From Linnemannia schmuckeri (Eukaryota > Mortierellomycota > Mortierellomycetes > Mortierellales > Mortierellaceae): 64,000 nucleotides of DNA. The notes beneath the pieces were generated by a model. That model did not search any database and had not been told where the DNA came from. It saw nothing but the letters and a program-made list of their open reading frames with translations. The position numbers and the translations under genes are program-made. Shown in pieces: positions 45,433 through 57,600 of this stretch. Where the stretch lies: the NCBI GenBank assembly GCA_029449235.1, contig JANATG010000003.1:1054001-1118000 (forward strand), written 5' to 3'. Within the stretch, counting starts at the first letter, position 1; every line of letters begins with the position of its first letter.

Positions 45433-48400
45433 ATGGATTACAGACGCAACAACCAAGGAGGCGGTGGCGGAGGACCTGACAGGAGAGGAGGTTACGGTAA
45501 AAAACCTTACAAGCAACCACACAGGACGGAATGGCGCGTTGTACCTATATGCATCTTTCGCGCGTATGAGTTTGCCAGAACCTGATGGCTAACCTTTGCG
45601 CCCTCATCCCTCTGTTGTTGCTTCGTTCATTTGCTAGGTGGTGGCGGTGGACGTCAATACGACCGTAACGACCGTTACGATAAAGGTAACGGACTAAAAA
45701 TCATGTTCGAGGATTCGACAAACAACATTGTTACGGACCAGAGAACTAAAAAATAACAATACTCTTCGTAACAAACAGGCGGACGAGGCGGATACAACAG
45801 ACGCCCTTATGACAGGCCACGCCACGATCAGCGCGACAGGGAGCAGGAGCGTGTCCAAGATGAGCTCGGCGATATTGAAAAGCGTCTTGGAGGACTCATC
45901 ATCCGCGTCGGAGACAAGGTAGGGAGCGTTTTTTCTTTTGTCTGGAGCATAAGGCCGAGTGATTAAGTTCTAGGGCGCTGACGCGTTCATCGTTGATCGT
46001 TTGTCGTTTTAGATTACGCCTACTCTGGAGACGAATCTGAATACTCTCGCAGGAATCCTGGATAACGACTACGCCAAGCACTCTGCAACAATTCTCAAGT
46101 CCTTGAAGGCCTGGTATGCAGCACACACGCTCGACAATGCGTTTTCAAATGGACTGTTGCTATGTCACGGAAAGTTCCTGCAATGCCATTCTAACAAAGG
46201 CCATGATCTTATTTTGTATACCTGATAGCATTTTGGAGCTGCCTATGAAGTCAGCTATCTATGGAACATTGACAGGACTTCTGAACGCAAAGAACGCAGA
46301 GACGGGAGGAACGATTGTCAAGATGGCATCGGACTTGCTGCAGGAGAGCTTGACCAAGTACCAGTGGAGAAATGTCAAGTTGTTGTTGCGGTTCTTTGGC
46401 GAGCTCGTCAACTCGAACGTCATCTTGCCCACCACTCTTCTTCAGGTCATGGAGCAGCTCTTGATTGTTTTAGAGGAGCCTACCGTTTTGAGGGTAAGGA
46501 GGCAATTTTATGACTGGGTGAGAGTAAGTTCTGGATATCATACTTATTTCTGACCACATCACCACGATATTTCGTCTGCGGCATAATAGGCTCGTGCAGA
46601 TACGGCTGTTTTTTGTGTCCTCGCTACTCTGCCATGGTGCGCCGCCGATATTCACGACCGCAATCCCCACGACTTTGAAAAGATATTGGGAAGAATCGAG
46701 GATTATATGGCAGCCAGAGAGGAGGGAGATGGCGTCGAGGGATTTGAAATCACCAAGGTCTTCAAGGATTCCCAGTGTCCATATGTCCAGGAGGAGGTAT
46801 GCTCGAGAGTGTATTTTAGACTGTGTCTCGCATGCAAGTTAGCTTGTGCACTGAATGCTAATCATTCAAGAAAACCCTCTTTTGCAATTCTTTAAAAATA
46901 GTCTTTGACATTATTGTGGAAGCAGATTCAGAACTTGCAAAAGGATGACTGGGATGTGTCGATTTTGATCAGACCTTCGCAGACGTTCGACGCTGTTTTG
47001 GGAATGTCCTCTCAACATGAGCTACCAACTTTTACCTTCCCTGCACATGTCGACAACAGCTCATACTATCTCCCACCACCCCTTCTTAGAATTTTCATGG
47101 GCGCAGATGGAGAACAGAACAGCCAACTCCCTGACCCTTACTCCATTTCACACTTCATCGTCCACGACAACTTGAGCGACGTCCTCTGTCTTTTTGAGAT
47201 CAACCGCAAGGAGTGCGCAAAATACCTGTTTATGGTCCAGTACTCCTACGCCATCGGCACATTCGCAGACTCAAGCGCACCAGCAACAGCAACCAGCTCA
47301 ACAGACATGGAGACGGATAGTCCACCTGCTGGTTGGTCGGTTGACCAGCTGTTGGCCGAAGTTGTCTTCACGGAATTGTTCAGACTCCCCAGGCCCGAAT
47401 TCAAGACGGTCTACTACTCGTCCCTCTTGGTCGAGATCTGCAAATCCTTCCCCGACAGCTTCCCCACAGCACTGGCCAAGGCGATTTCAAAGTTGTACGA
47501 GCGTCTTCCTTCCATGGATATCGAGTGCGCGCACCGTTTCTGGACCTGGCTGAGCCATCACTTGAGTAACTTTGGCTACCTCTGGAACTGGGCCGATTGG
47601 TCCGCCGCGTTGGAGTTGCCCTATAACCACTCCCAGTGCGTGTTCATTCGCGAAACTTTGGAGAAGGCCATTCGTCTGTCCTACTTCGAGCGCATCAAGG
47701 AGGCCCTGCCCGAAGAATTTCAAAAGTATATTCCTTCAGAGGCACCCGGACCTTCCTGGAAGTTTGAGTCACCAGGTATGAATTTTTTCAGGAACATGAA
47801 ATGCCTTCTTACGCGTGTTTTTGAACGAAAGGTTGTCATTGTTAACGCGATGTATTCAAATCTATTAGATCACCCATATCACGCTATGGCTTCTGCTGTT
47901 TTGAACTCGTTGAGGGCCAAGAACTCAATTGAGCAGATTGAGCAGACACTGGAGAGTATGAAGAACGCACCAAGACTGGAGTCATTGACAGCCAACGAGC
48001 GCGAGGATTTCATTCGGGAACTGTTTACAGAGTGTGTATTGATGTTGGGATCCAAGTCGTTTTCTCACGTGCTGAACGTGATTGAGCGTTACTTGACAAT
48101 CTTGCAGCGGATGAACAGCACGCCCGAGGCTCGTCTGCACACGGTCAAGATTGTGGCACAGTTCTGGAAGAACAACACACAGTTTATGGGCATTTTGCTG
48201 GATAAGATGCTGAACTACCGTGTGGTGGATGCGATTGCGATTGTCAAGTGGGTTTTTGAGCCCGAGGTCTGGCAGAACGAGTGGCACCGCAGCTTTGTCT
48301 GGGACATCCTCAAGAACACCCTTAACAAGGTCATCTCCAGAGTTGGGCAGGTCAAGGATAAGCTCAACGAAGTTGTCAAGGAGTTCAATGGTAAGTCATA

Positions 48401-48863
48401 TGTTTTTTTTGGTGCATATGTTTGAATGCTCGTCTTCATAGTGGGTCAATTTTAACGAAACCTGGTATTTTTCTTTTGTTATTGAACAATAGCCACACCG
48501 CCAACACAGACAAAGGAGGTTGTGGAGGGAGTAGAGAACACGTTGTCGATTGTGAACCGCGAGCAAAAAGAGGTCTTCTTGATTATGTATCAAAAGTTTG
48601 TCCAGGTGTTGCAGTCTCAACTGCGAGAAATCGAAGCCTCAGGCGAGGATGTAGAAGATTCTCGTTGGTGGCAGATTGGGTTGGGCTGGTTCTTGGAGTT
48701 GGGCCGTCGTTACTCCAAGGAGGTGACGACGTTCTCGACGACGCTCGAGGCGATTGTCTTTTCGTCCGATAGCGAAACTGGCGGAGCGATCGATGCGCGG
48801 ATCACGAATATCTTTCAGGAGATCTGTCGTATGGAGATTGGACGGTCTGTTGATATGAACTAG
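45433..48863 (+). CDS. CBC1: Nuclear cap-binding protein, large subunit CBP80
   Basis: CBP80/NCBP1 forms the nuclear cap-binding complex with CBP20, coupling the cap to splicing, export and the first translation round used by nonsense-mediated decay. Exons: 45433-45496, 45638-45685, 45779-45918, 46013-46113, 46229-46493, 46590-46796, 46902-47775, 47869-48390, 48493-48863, giving 863 residues. The first ~65 residues are a Gly/Arg/Tyr-rich RGG segment. Then comes the family match: RVGDKITPTLETNLNTLAGI, the MIF4G repeat region (YGTLTGLLNAKNAETGG, LLRFFGELVNSNVI), TLPWCAADIHDRNPHDFEKI, LFEINRKECAKYLF, and the C-terminal LSHHLSNFGYLWNWADW and WQIGLGWFLELGRRY. Intron 7 (47776-47868, 93 nt) is in frame and stop-free; it is removed because its 31 codons interrupt the conserved FESPDHPYH junction. 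Convergent with NAA25, 193 bp between stops. Confidence 0.93.
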
Positions 48864-49056
48864 GGGGGTTGAGAGGTTGAAAGTGGGAAGGACGGAAGGA
48901 AGAATGGGAGGAAGATAAGGAGTTTGTTACATTGTTACCTTTACGCTCAGGCAACGAAAATATACTGTCAGCATAAAAATGGAAACCGTCTTTTTTGAAG
49001 TAGATGCATTTTATGTCAATAATATCATAGGACAATGAGAGTTGTTTTATTCTCTT

Positions 49057-51244
49057 TTAAATGACTCTTGCAATAGCTTCCTGCTGCAGGTTCACCAAAC
49101 TGTTCATCCAGCTGGCGCCAATCTTGAGCGTCTTGTCCTCAATCAACTTTTGGTGGTTCTAAAGTATAATAAAAAAGGTAATAAAAGAAAGGACAAGTCA
49201 GAAAAGAAGCAAGACGAGAGGGCACACACGGAGATCACGCTCATTAAAAAGAAAAAGAGGGAAAAAAAAAAAAACTTACAGGAGAGCGGACAAAGTCAAA
49301 GGCAGATCCATCGCAGATCTCATAAAGCAAGCCCGACTTGATACGATCAGACTTGACAACATTCCTCAAAGCCGTAACATCGGTCTGGACAGCCTGAAGG
49401 GCCTGACGGCACTGTGCCATAAAGTCCTGAATGACCGCATTGACAGCCTTGAACGTCGCCTTCTTGTTGGCCTTTGTCGCGATCAAGTTCAAAAGACACT
49501 GATTGGTCACGTTGAGGTAGGCGACGGTCTCGACGGTGGTCGTGAGGCTGTGGAAGGTTTGCCAGGGGATCACACCTGTAGATTTGATGGCGCCCTCGCG
49601 TTTGAGTAGAGTTGCGGCAAGAGTAAGGAGGTCCTTGATGGCGGCAGCGGTTTTGGAGGGTTCTTCCTTACTGGGGCTGTTGCTGTTTTGGGCAACGATT
49701 GCGGTGTAGAGGGTTTGGAAGGCCTTTGTGACGGGGATTAGGATCTTGGCTAGTCTGATCTCTTCGGCGGTCAGCTCGTTGGCAGCAGCACCCTCCGGTG
49801 ATGATGGAGCGGAGGCAGAGAGGTTAGTGAGGGTGGAAAGGAGCTTCTCATAGTCGGCATCGATGGGTGTGAGGTGTGCCATGTGCTTGAGGATCCGGGG
49901 GATGATGGTGAAGAGTGTCATCCAGACGCGATCGGGCTGGGGAGCTGCGCGGGTCAAGAACTCGACTGAGGCTGAGGATTGGGGATTCCAGTTAAGCATG
50001 ACACTCGTGTCACGGTTATCTATCCTTGACTTGCTGAACTGGTCTATCGCATTTGGTAAGACAAAAAAAAAGCAGAAAAGGTTAGGTGTTTTGTTACAAC
50101 TGCGGGTGGCACGTTTGCACTCTCGAAAAAAGTAGCATTTACCATCGTATTTCAGATTGCCGAGCTCGAGTTCCTGGAGCCAGGTGATGGCACGGCTGAC
50201 AGAGTCCTCCTTCAAGAACTCGAGACGGATCATCTCACGGTCAGCAATCATTTTTTGCAGAGAATTTTCAAGTCGCGACTGGAACTCGATAAACTCTTCC
50301 ATCTAAAATTCATATGTGGGTCCCGGGTAGATAAGAGAAAAATGTTCATTAGTAGTGTGTTGTGTTGTGTTGCGTTGTGTTATGTTGTGTTGTGCTGAGG
50401 TAAAGGTTGTCCTGTCATTAAATTTATGATGATTTACCTTGGAGAAAGTTGAGTACTTGTAGGCCTGGAGGATCATCTCTGGGGTCTACAGTGAGCACAC
50501 AGCAGTGTTGATGTCAAGTTGTTAGTGTGCCAGTCTTCGAAAAGTACAAGGAAAAGTTCAAGAACATACGTAAAACCCATAACTTACCTCGGCCTCGTTG
50601 CTATGGTAGATCTCATGAGCACCATAGAGCTGAGTCAAAGCCTCATTGAACAATCCAAACGTCGTGGCGCGATCAGTAATGAAATGCGACATAGTGTCAT
50701 GCTGCACATTCTTGATCGCCATGGTGTTGTAAATGCCAATTGCACAGTTGTAAGCACCTATGAGCACAACAGGAAGGGAAAAGAAGCGTCAGCTAAATTT
50801 TTGGTGGCAAAAAAAAATGTACCTTGCTTCAAAATGCATAGGGATATTCCATACCCAAAAGCTCATAGATGCGGATCAAAACGAGCTTCATCTGGTAATT
50901 GTGCTTGCTGGCGCTCAAAGCATACTCCAGCATGAAGGTAGCATTCAAAAGTGGGAAGTACGATTCTAAGAAAGTAACGAGATCAACAAAGGGGTCAATT
51001 CAATACGCGTACGGGCGCCGAAAGATCATAATTGTCACAGATACAGATATGCAAATTATCTTACTTGTCTCCTTGTGCAAGTCAATGAGGAGATGTGCAG
51101 CCATAATGACATAGTCGTCTCCGTACTGACGCTCAGTCTCTTCCAAATCTTTGCCTAAGGTAGAGTCAAACAATGAACACGTTAGCAAAGATCCAGGTAA
51201 AACTTCCTTAAGACCCCAAAGCAAAACCAGTCAACAGCCAAAAG

Positions 51245-51276
<32 letters not shown>

Positions 51277-53439
51277 CACATACCAAGAGGTAAAGCCTCT
51301 TCATAAAGTTTCCAAAATCTGTTAACGAGGCCATTAATCTCGGTCGAGTTGAGCTGCGAAAAGTTGCCAATGAAACGCTCGAATCGAGCAAGATTGATCT
51401 GCATGCAGATATCCTTGACAGTGTCCGATTTGTTGCCATAAGTATCCCTCAATCTCTTGCAGAACTCCTTTGCGTCCTCCTTGTCCAGCTTGGAAATGTA
51501 GTTTGAAAGATCCTCAAAGCAGCAGGTCTTGGAGCCAAACTTGCCAAAGTAGGCAACAAGAAGCTCAAGCACCGTCGTCTTGTTACCGCCTATATTCCAT
51601 AATATATAATATAAAGAAACAGGGGATTAGCTGGATTTATGCATATGATGTGTAAAATCAGCTCGCAAACACGAAATCAAAAACAAATACCAATCTTCTC
51701 CTGAACGCGGTGCTCAAGTTCGATCTGGGCAAGGAAGGGGCCACGCTTGGGGTTCTTGGTCTCGTTCTGGACCTGCTCGGCGGTGAAAGCACGGGCCTCC
51801 TTTAAGTTCTCAGAGTCCTTGAGATCAGAATCCTGAATAGGGAGAAAGACCGTCTCAAAGTACTGCAAAATTGTTCTCCAGTCGTCCGAGCTAAAGTTCA
51901 GAAGAGGTTTGATGAGTAAGCGTGGGCGCTTGTATGACGGGGCATGTTGTGTATTCCCGTTCCATATTGGTCTCCGACAGAAAAACGCCTCAGATCACGT
52001 ACTTTTCCTTGAGGATGAGAGCGGTAGCTTCTCTAGCGTCCTTCCAGCGCTCAGTCTTGATGAGGAGCTCAATGCGCAAATGACGAAGCTCAACATTCTC
52101 AATAGCCTTGGTCTTGACACCAATATCGCCCTCCAAAAGCGCAAGCGCGTCTGCGTGGCGGTCCTTTTGTCCAAGCAAAATGATCAAGTACAGCTGAAGC
52201 TCTATATGTTTCCATGTCCATGTGGTAGTGAAAGGTCAAGTTAGTGTCATACTTCTTCACTCGATCTAAATCACACTTGGTTATACTTGCTGAGTTTACG
52301 TAATACCTTCGATGGTCTGGACCTTTCCCTCGGTATTCTGCTTGGCCATCATGCGCTCAGCCAACGAATAAAAGACATTGGGTTGTCCAGCTGGGACGCT
52401 TTGGCCCTAGATTCATAAATGGCATCGTCCGTATTTTAGCTCCTTGATGTTCCTGCTTCATTGTATGAGTCTAATCGACAATATGTAAATCAAACTTGCG
52501 GTCCTACCTGGAGAGTGATGCTCATGATAGCCCAGAACATGTAATTATCCCGCTTAAAGTTCTTGTGGAGTTGAAGTGCAACCTATATAGTGGTGAAAAA
52601 GTAGGATGAGAATCGATCTGTCATACGATAACTTACTATAAGTCCTATCAAAATAATTAGCTCCGCGAAGCCTGACTGTACCTGCTGCTGTCCCTTAAAG
52701 TCCAATGTGCGCGCGAGAGACATGAACCACTGGTTGGCCAAGTTTTCGTTCTTGGGGTTGACCTTGGATGCATTCTCGTACAACTTGATCATGGGTTCGT
52801 CTAAAAAGAATTGTTATCCCCAATTGAAAATTACGGGATACTGTTAATGTCTAGCCTTCCTTGAGAATTCCTGTTGTAAATGGCGTGGTTGTTGCTTGCA
52901 GGATAATAGAGATGTCCTGTTTTACATTTTCCAGCCGATCTCAAGACCATAGACAAGGTCCTGAGGGTTGCCTCGTCTGTAGGCTTTGCCCATTGAATCT
53001 CTTCGCACAGGGCGAGGGCTTCGTTCATCTTTCCACTGCGCTCAAATGCCAATGCTTTCAAGGCCTATAAGAATAGAATTAAAAGTATGCAGGGTCAACG
53101 GTCTGACGATCGAAATTATTATTAATGTTATAATTGAGAGAAAACGAAAGATCTTTTGACGTACTTTGACGATATGCAGATCGGGTTGTCTCTTCAAAGC
53201 CTTGTTGCAAAGCTGGACTCCCTCCTTGTAGTTGCCGACCTCCATCGCATCTATATCGAGACAAAATACGAACGAGAGCGAGATAGTCAGAACTGATCCA
53301 ACTGTTTTCTTCGCTTTTCTTGAGAAAAGCTGCAACGAGCAGTGCTTGAGGTGTCCCGAAGTTCAAGCGTGTCTGAGGCGAGGGTAGGGGTACCATAGAT
53401 GGGGCGCAGTTTCTTCTCGAGGTCTGGATTGGATGCCAT
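49057..53439 (-). CDS. NAA25: N-terminal acetyltransferase B auxiliary subunit NAA25/Mdm20
   Basis: NAA25 is the TPR-type ribosome-anchoring subunit that positions catalytic NAA20 to acetylate Met-Asp/Glu/Asn/Gln N-termini, including actin and tropomyosin. Exons on the minus strand: 53439-53394, 53250-53165, 53064-52926, 52800-52682, 52582-52508, 52406-52307, 52201-52003, 51890-51691, 51589-51284, 51154-51065, 50965-50855, 50757-50588, 50485-50438, 50302-50143, 50043-49280, 49158-49057. Total 904 residues. The spliced N-terminus (KKLRPIYDAMEVGNYKEGVQ, QPDLHIVKALKALAFERSGK, EPMIKLYENASKVNP, FWAIMSITLQ) follows the NAA25 TPR pattern. The middle has SDDWRTILQYFETVFLP, and YQMKLVLIRIYELLGAYNCA is typical of the family. 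The last exon supplies a helical C-terminus ending ARVI. A 29-nt homopolymer lies in intron 9 and a (GTGTT)n repeat in intron 13. Confidence 0.92.
50355..50397 (+). repeat. (GTGTT)n-type repeat in a NAA25 intron
   Basis: About eight imperfect 5-bp units (GTGTT with GCGTT and ATGTT variants) between exons 13 and 14 of NAA25. Confidence 0.8.
51245..51273 (+). repeat. Poly-A tract in a NAA25 intron
   Basis: About 29 consecutive A on the plus strand. On the transcribed sense strand it is a T tract starting about 10 nt after the exon-9 donor. Confidence 0.85.
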
Positions 53440-54618
53440 TGTTCGTCGACAGAGGAGGTAAAGTCGGTGATGCGAGCTGAGTGAATTCGTGAGGTTGTGT
53501 CCTCCTGTGCCTGAATGAATGAAAGCAAAGGGGCTGATCCTTTTCCGCGAGCCACAGTCATCGAAACGCGCACACATACACATTTTTCCAGGATGAGACC
53601 AATGATCAGGTGACCTTATTGACTTCTGTAAATGGAAGAACCCAGGTAAGTCCAGTTGAGATGGACTTCAACTGTTTCGAAATGGAAAGGGCATGACTAA
53701 AGAGCTTTTATCTGATGATGATGTGCCGTTTATCTGATTTTTTTTATCGTGTGGTGGGTGTGCAGGAATTATTAACGGACAATTGTCCCACTCCCTTTGT
53801 CCAGACCCACATTGAAGTTGAAGTTTGAAGACCAGCCCACATACACAAACACTTTTATGGATCGGTGAAGCTGATTCTGAATCTTCTTTTTTCTTATTTC
53901 TCTTTTTTACACTTTCTTTATACATCATCCATCATCATCACTTCTCTCCGCTCTTAATCCTACCCGTACTCTCCACTCCCCTCTGTTCACTCATCAACTC
54001 AACAGCATATTCAACTCCCTCTTTATTTCTTCAACCACAACTCGACAGTTAACACATCCACTCTCACTCTTCGACAGATCGCTTCCTCTCCCTTGTGAGT
54101 GCAATGGACATCCACGGAGTCACCCATTTTTCCTTCTGGCATGCGTGTTTTCAAACAACGGCAACCGTACCATATACCGTAGTAGCATATATTGATATGA
54201 ATGACTAACCATGACACCCTTCCCTCTTTCTTCCTTTCCTCGAACCTACTATCTGTCGTTGTTGTTTCCGTTGTCGTTTCCCTCATTTTTTTCTTCCTTA
54301 TGTCCCGGTGACATATTGGCCTCTACTCACACTCACCCACTTAAACGCCTTCTTCCTCCTTTCTCTTCTAGTCCTTCTCCCTTTTCGTCGTTGTTGTCTT
54401 CTTCCTACACCAGCCACGACCTCGCCCTTACCCTTGCCTTCTCCCTCCTCTTACCCCGCCTCTTTCCCTCCTCCACCATCTCATATTCATCCTGTACGAC
54501 CACTCCTCCGACTGAACCCGTTATCAGATCCTCGTTACTTTCCTCGCGCCTTCATGCTCCCCCCGCGGTTGAGCTCACCCCGTCGTCGTCGTCTTTGAGC
54601 ATCCCGGTCGGTGGCATC
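53440..54618. promoter_or_regulatory. Divergent intergenic region between NAA25 and the LRR gene
   Basis: About 1.2 kb. From 53880 onward, and especially 54220-54600, the plus strand is dominated by C and T, as in other plus-strand leaders here. The long in-frame extension upstream of the chosen LRR start (from an ATG at 54211) lies in this block and reads as Ser/Leu/Pro/Phe-rich sequence, more like leader than protein. Confidence 0.5.
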
Positions 54619-57600
54619 ATGAGCATTCAGAAGGACCGTCCAGCCTCTATCAAACTCAATAACAACCTCTATACCAGGCGCTCCACCTCCACCAACTCTT
54701 CTTATTCGTCTTCTTTACCGACAACTTCCACCGCTCTCCCTTCTTCATCTGGATCTTTGTCGTCATCTCCTCTCTTACCTTCTGCTCAATCAGATCATCT
54801 CCCGATATCCTCTTCGTCAACTATGACGGCCGTTGTATTCCCCTCCAGAGATCCAACACCAAAGATCTCGCCTTTGGAACGCTCGACAACCGTGTATGCG
54901 CCTGTCCCTTCGGAAGGATGGACAGATATCGGAACATCCGACCGCGATGCCAAAGTCTTTGCGCCCACCTCCAGGGCTATCCAATCTCGGGCCATGTCGG
55001 TATCTCCACCATCACCATCGCAAGCCCATGGTCATCACAGGAGCAACAGCAGCAGCAACAATATCTATGCTAGCGCTCTACCACCGCGTCCTCCCATGTT
55101 CTCAACATACTCAATACCACCAGCAGTGTCATCTTCTACCTCAACATCTCATCTATTTCCACAAGGCGCGTCTTCATCACGGCGAACATCCGCTTCGTCG
55201 TCTTTTTCTTCCTCTTTGATGGCCAAACCCAAACCCAACAGTTTCGACAACTTTTCTTCTCACTTCCATTCTCATCCTCACTCTCACTCCCACACATCAA
55301 GCTCAACAAGCAGCCCCGACAACGGAGACGACGTTATGGATATCGAATCATGTATCGATAACCCTATTCTGGCACCCCTGGGTCGCCATGTCAACAAGAG
55401 AAGGACTCACAGACGAGCCGACAAGGGCCACATCGACATCAACGTCGTGCCACCGACCTCGACGTCCACATTTATTCAAGAACAAGAGCGCGAATCGCAC
55501 GCCCCAGTGACGTCTTTGATTCTACGTAGGAGAAGACTCGACTGTGCACAGCTCGACAGCTACCTCCAGAACCTGCAGCCGACGCTCGATCCACAGACCA
55601 TGTCGATCCTTCAACCACCCCTCCTCCATTTGACTGAACTGGACCTGTCACGAAACCGTCTCGAGTCGCTCCCAGACCAGATAACTTCGCTTGTCCCCCA
55701 CCTCAACTATTTGAATCTGTCGCATAACCTATTCACAGAGATCCCACTTGAGCTCTGCCTGTTGACCGAGCTCCAAGTTCTCATCATGTCGCAGAACCGC
55801 ATCCAAGGTCCTGTCCCCGACAAGATCTGCTCCCATCTCACACAACTCAAGACGCTCAAGCTCTGTGCCAACCAAATCACGTCACTACCCGACTCCCTCG
55901 CGCACCTCAACAAACTCGAATCCCTGTCAATGGGTTCTGTCTACGGCGGCAATCTACTGACGACCTTCCCTGCCGACTGTGTCCGGTTCATGACATCCCT
56001 ACGTGAACTGGACCTCAGCCACAACAAGCTCCGGTTCCTCCCCGTCGATATTGGCCACCCCTACTCGCATCTGCGCCAGTTGGTCGCTTCTGACAACAAG
56101 TTGGAGGCCATCCCCAAGTCGATTGGTCTCTGTCGCGAGCTGCGAAGTTTGAACCTCGGTCGTAATCAGCTCACCAGCCTGCCAACCGAGATTGCCGATC
56201 TCAAGCAGCTCGACACCCTTGACCTGAGCGAGAACTTGCTCTGTGTTATCCCAGGGGATGTGGCCGACTTTTTGACAAAGACCACTCTCTTGCTAACGGG
56301 TAACCCCTTCACTCGAGGCTACTGTGACGCTAGCAGAAATCCTGTGAGCGAAATTGGTGGGCTGGGAGTCAATTACCCGTCAGACGAAGAGCGTTACTCG
56401 GCCGTCCTCAAGAGTCTTTCCAGGCGAGCGATCCTCAACTCTGCTGCTTCCTCTTCCACCTCTCATACACCCACGCTGGCCCATCCCGGTGGACCAAGAG
56501 AGTCGCCTCGATTGGCCCCCACCGCTGGTACTGGTGCCGAGCATGACTACGAGATGGATCAAGATGAGAGGTTGGATTATCATTTGTATTATACCCGCCA
56601 CGCCCTGTCATCGAGACCCCCATCGCGCGCAGAGTCTATCAACAGCTTGAATGAGGGGGGAGCCACTGGCAGCGACTATGGTAGCTCTCATGGTGGCTCG
56701 TGGATGGAACCATATGGCTCTGGCACTGGCACATCGACGCCGAGGGTCAACGTCGAAGCCGTCGTCTCGGACATTGATTCGTTCTTTGACTACATCCCTT
56801 CTTCATTGGCCACCAGCATCCACGCCACGGTTACGACAGCGATCTCTTCAAGTTCCTTGACGGTGGAGCCGTCTATCTTTGACAGCACACTTTCAGGGTC
56901 GTCGTCGTCTGCCTCGAGTCAACCACCGCTGTCTGCCCCTATTGCGACACCCGGATCTCCTCCCTCACCCGATGCAGCTGAGGAATTGACCCAGTCCCAA
57001 GATTATGCAGTGACAATGCCGCAGTATCACAGCGACACTCCTTTCCAAGGCGGGCGGCCTGTGGCCACATCTGCGCCCAGCTTCTTTCCAACTTTGAAGG
57101 AACTGGCTGCGAGAGCGGTTCTTCACGGAGGCAACCCCCTGCCACTCGAATATATCCCTGAGCCAATCATTGACTACTTGCAGCCGGGAGCAAGACCCTG
57201 CGCGTGGTGTCGGAGACCTTACGTCAAAGAATGGGTTAGCTCTGTCCGTGTCAAGTCCTATCTCGGTCACCCTGCTGTCGCCAGACGTGTCCGGTTTTGC
57301 TCAGTAGCCTGCTGGAAGTCAGCTAGTGCACAGCTCGAAGCCGAGGAGGCCTCTGGACCCACTGCCTTTGTTATATCTCCAGGGGCGACAACAGGTCATC
57401 TCCCTCCTGTGGTGACGGTCCACTGTGCGGGTGGCGACAATCAAGACGATGAGAAGCCCCCAAATCTGCTTGACTCACCCTTCTCTTCACCGACGACACC
57501 TCTGGGCTCGTCCATGTCTCGTCTCGACGCGATGATGCAGGGGATGAAGGTCTGCAAGGGAGGACAGACATACTGGCCTGTAATTGCACGCGAGCGACGT

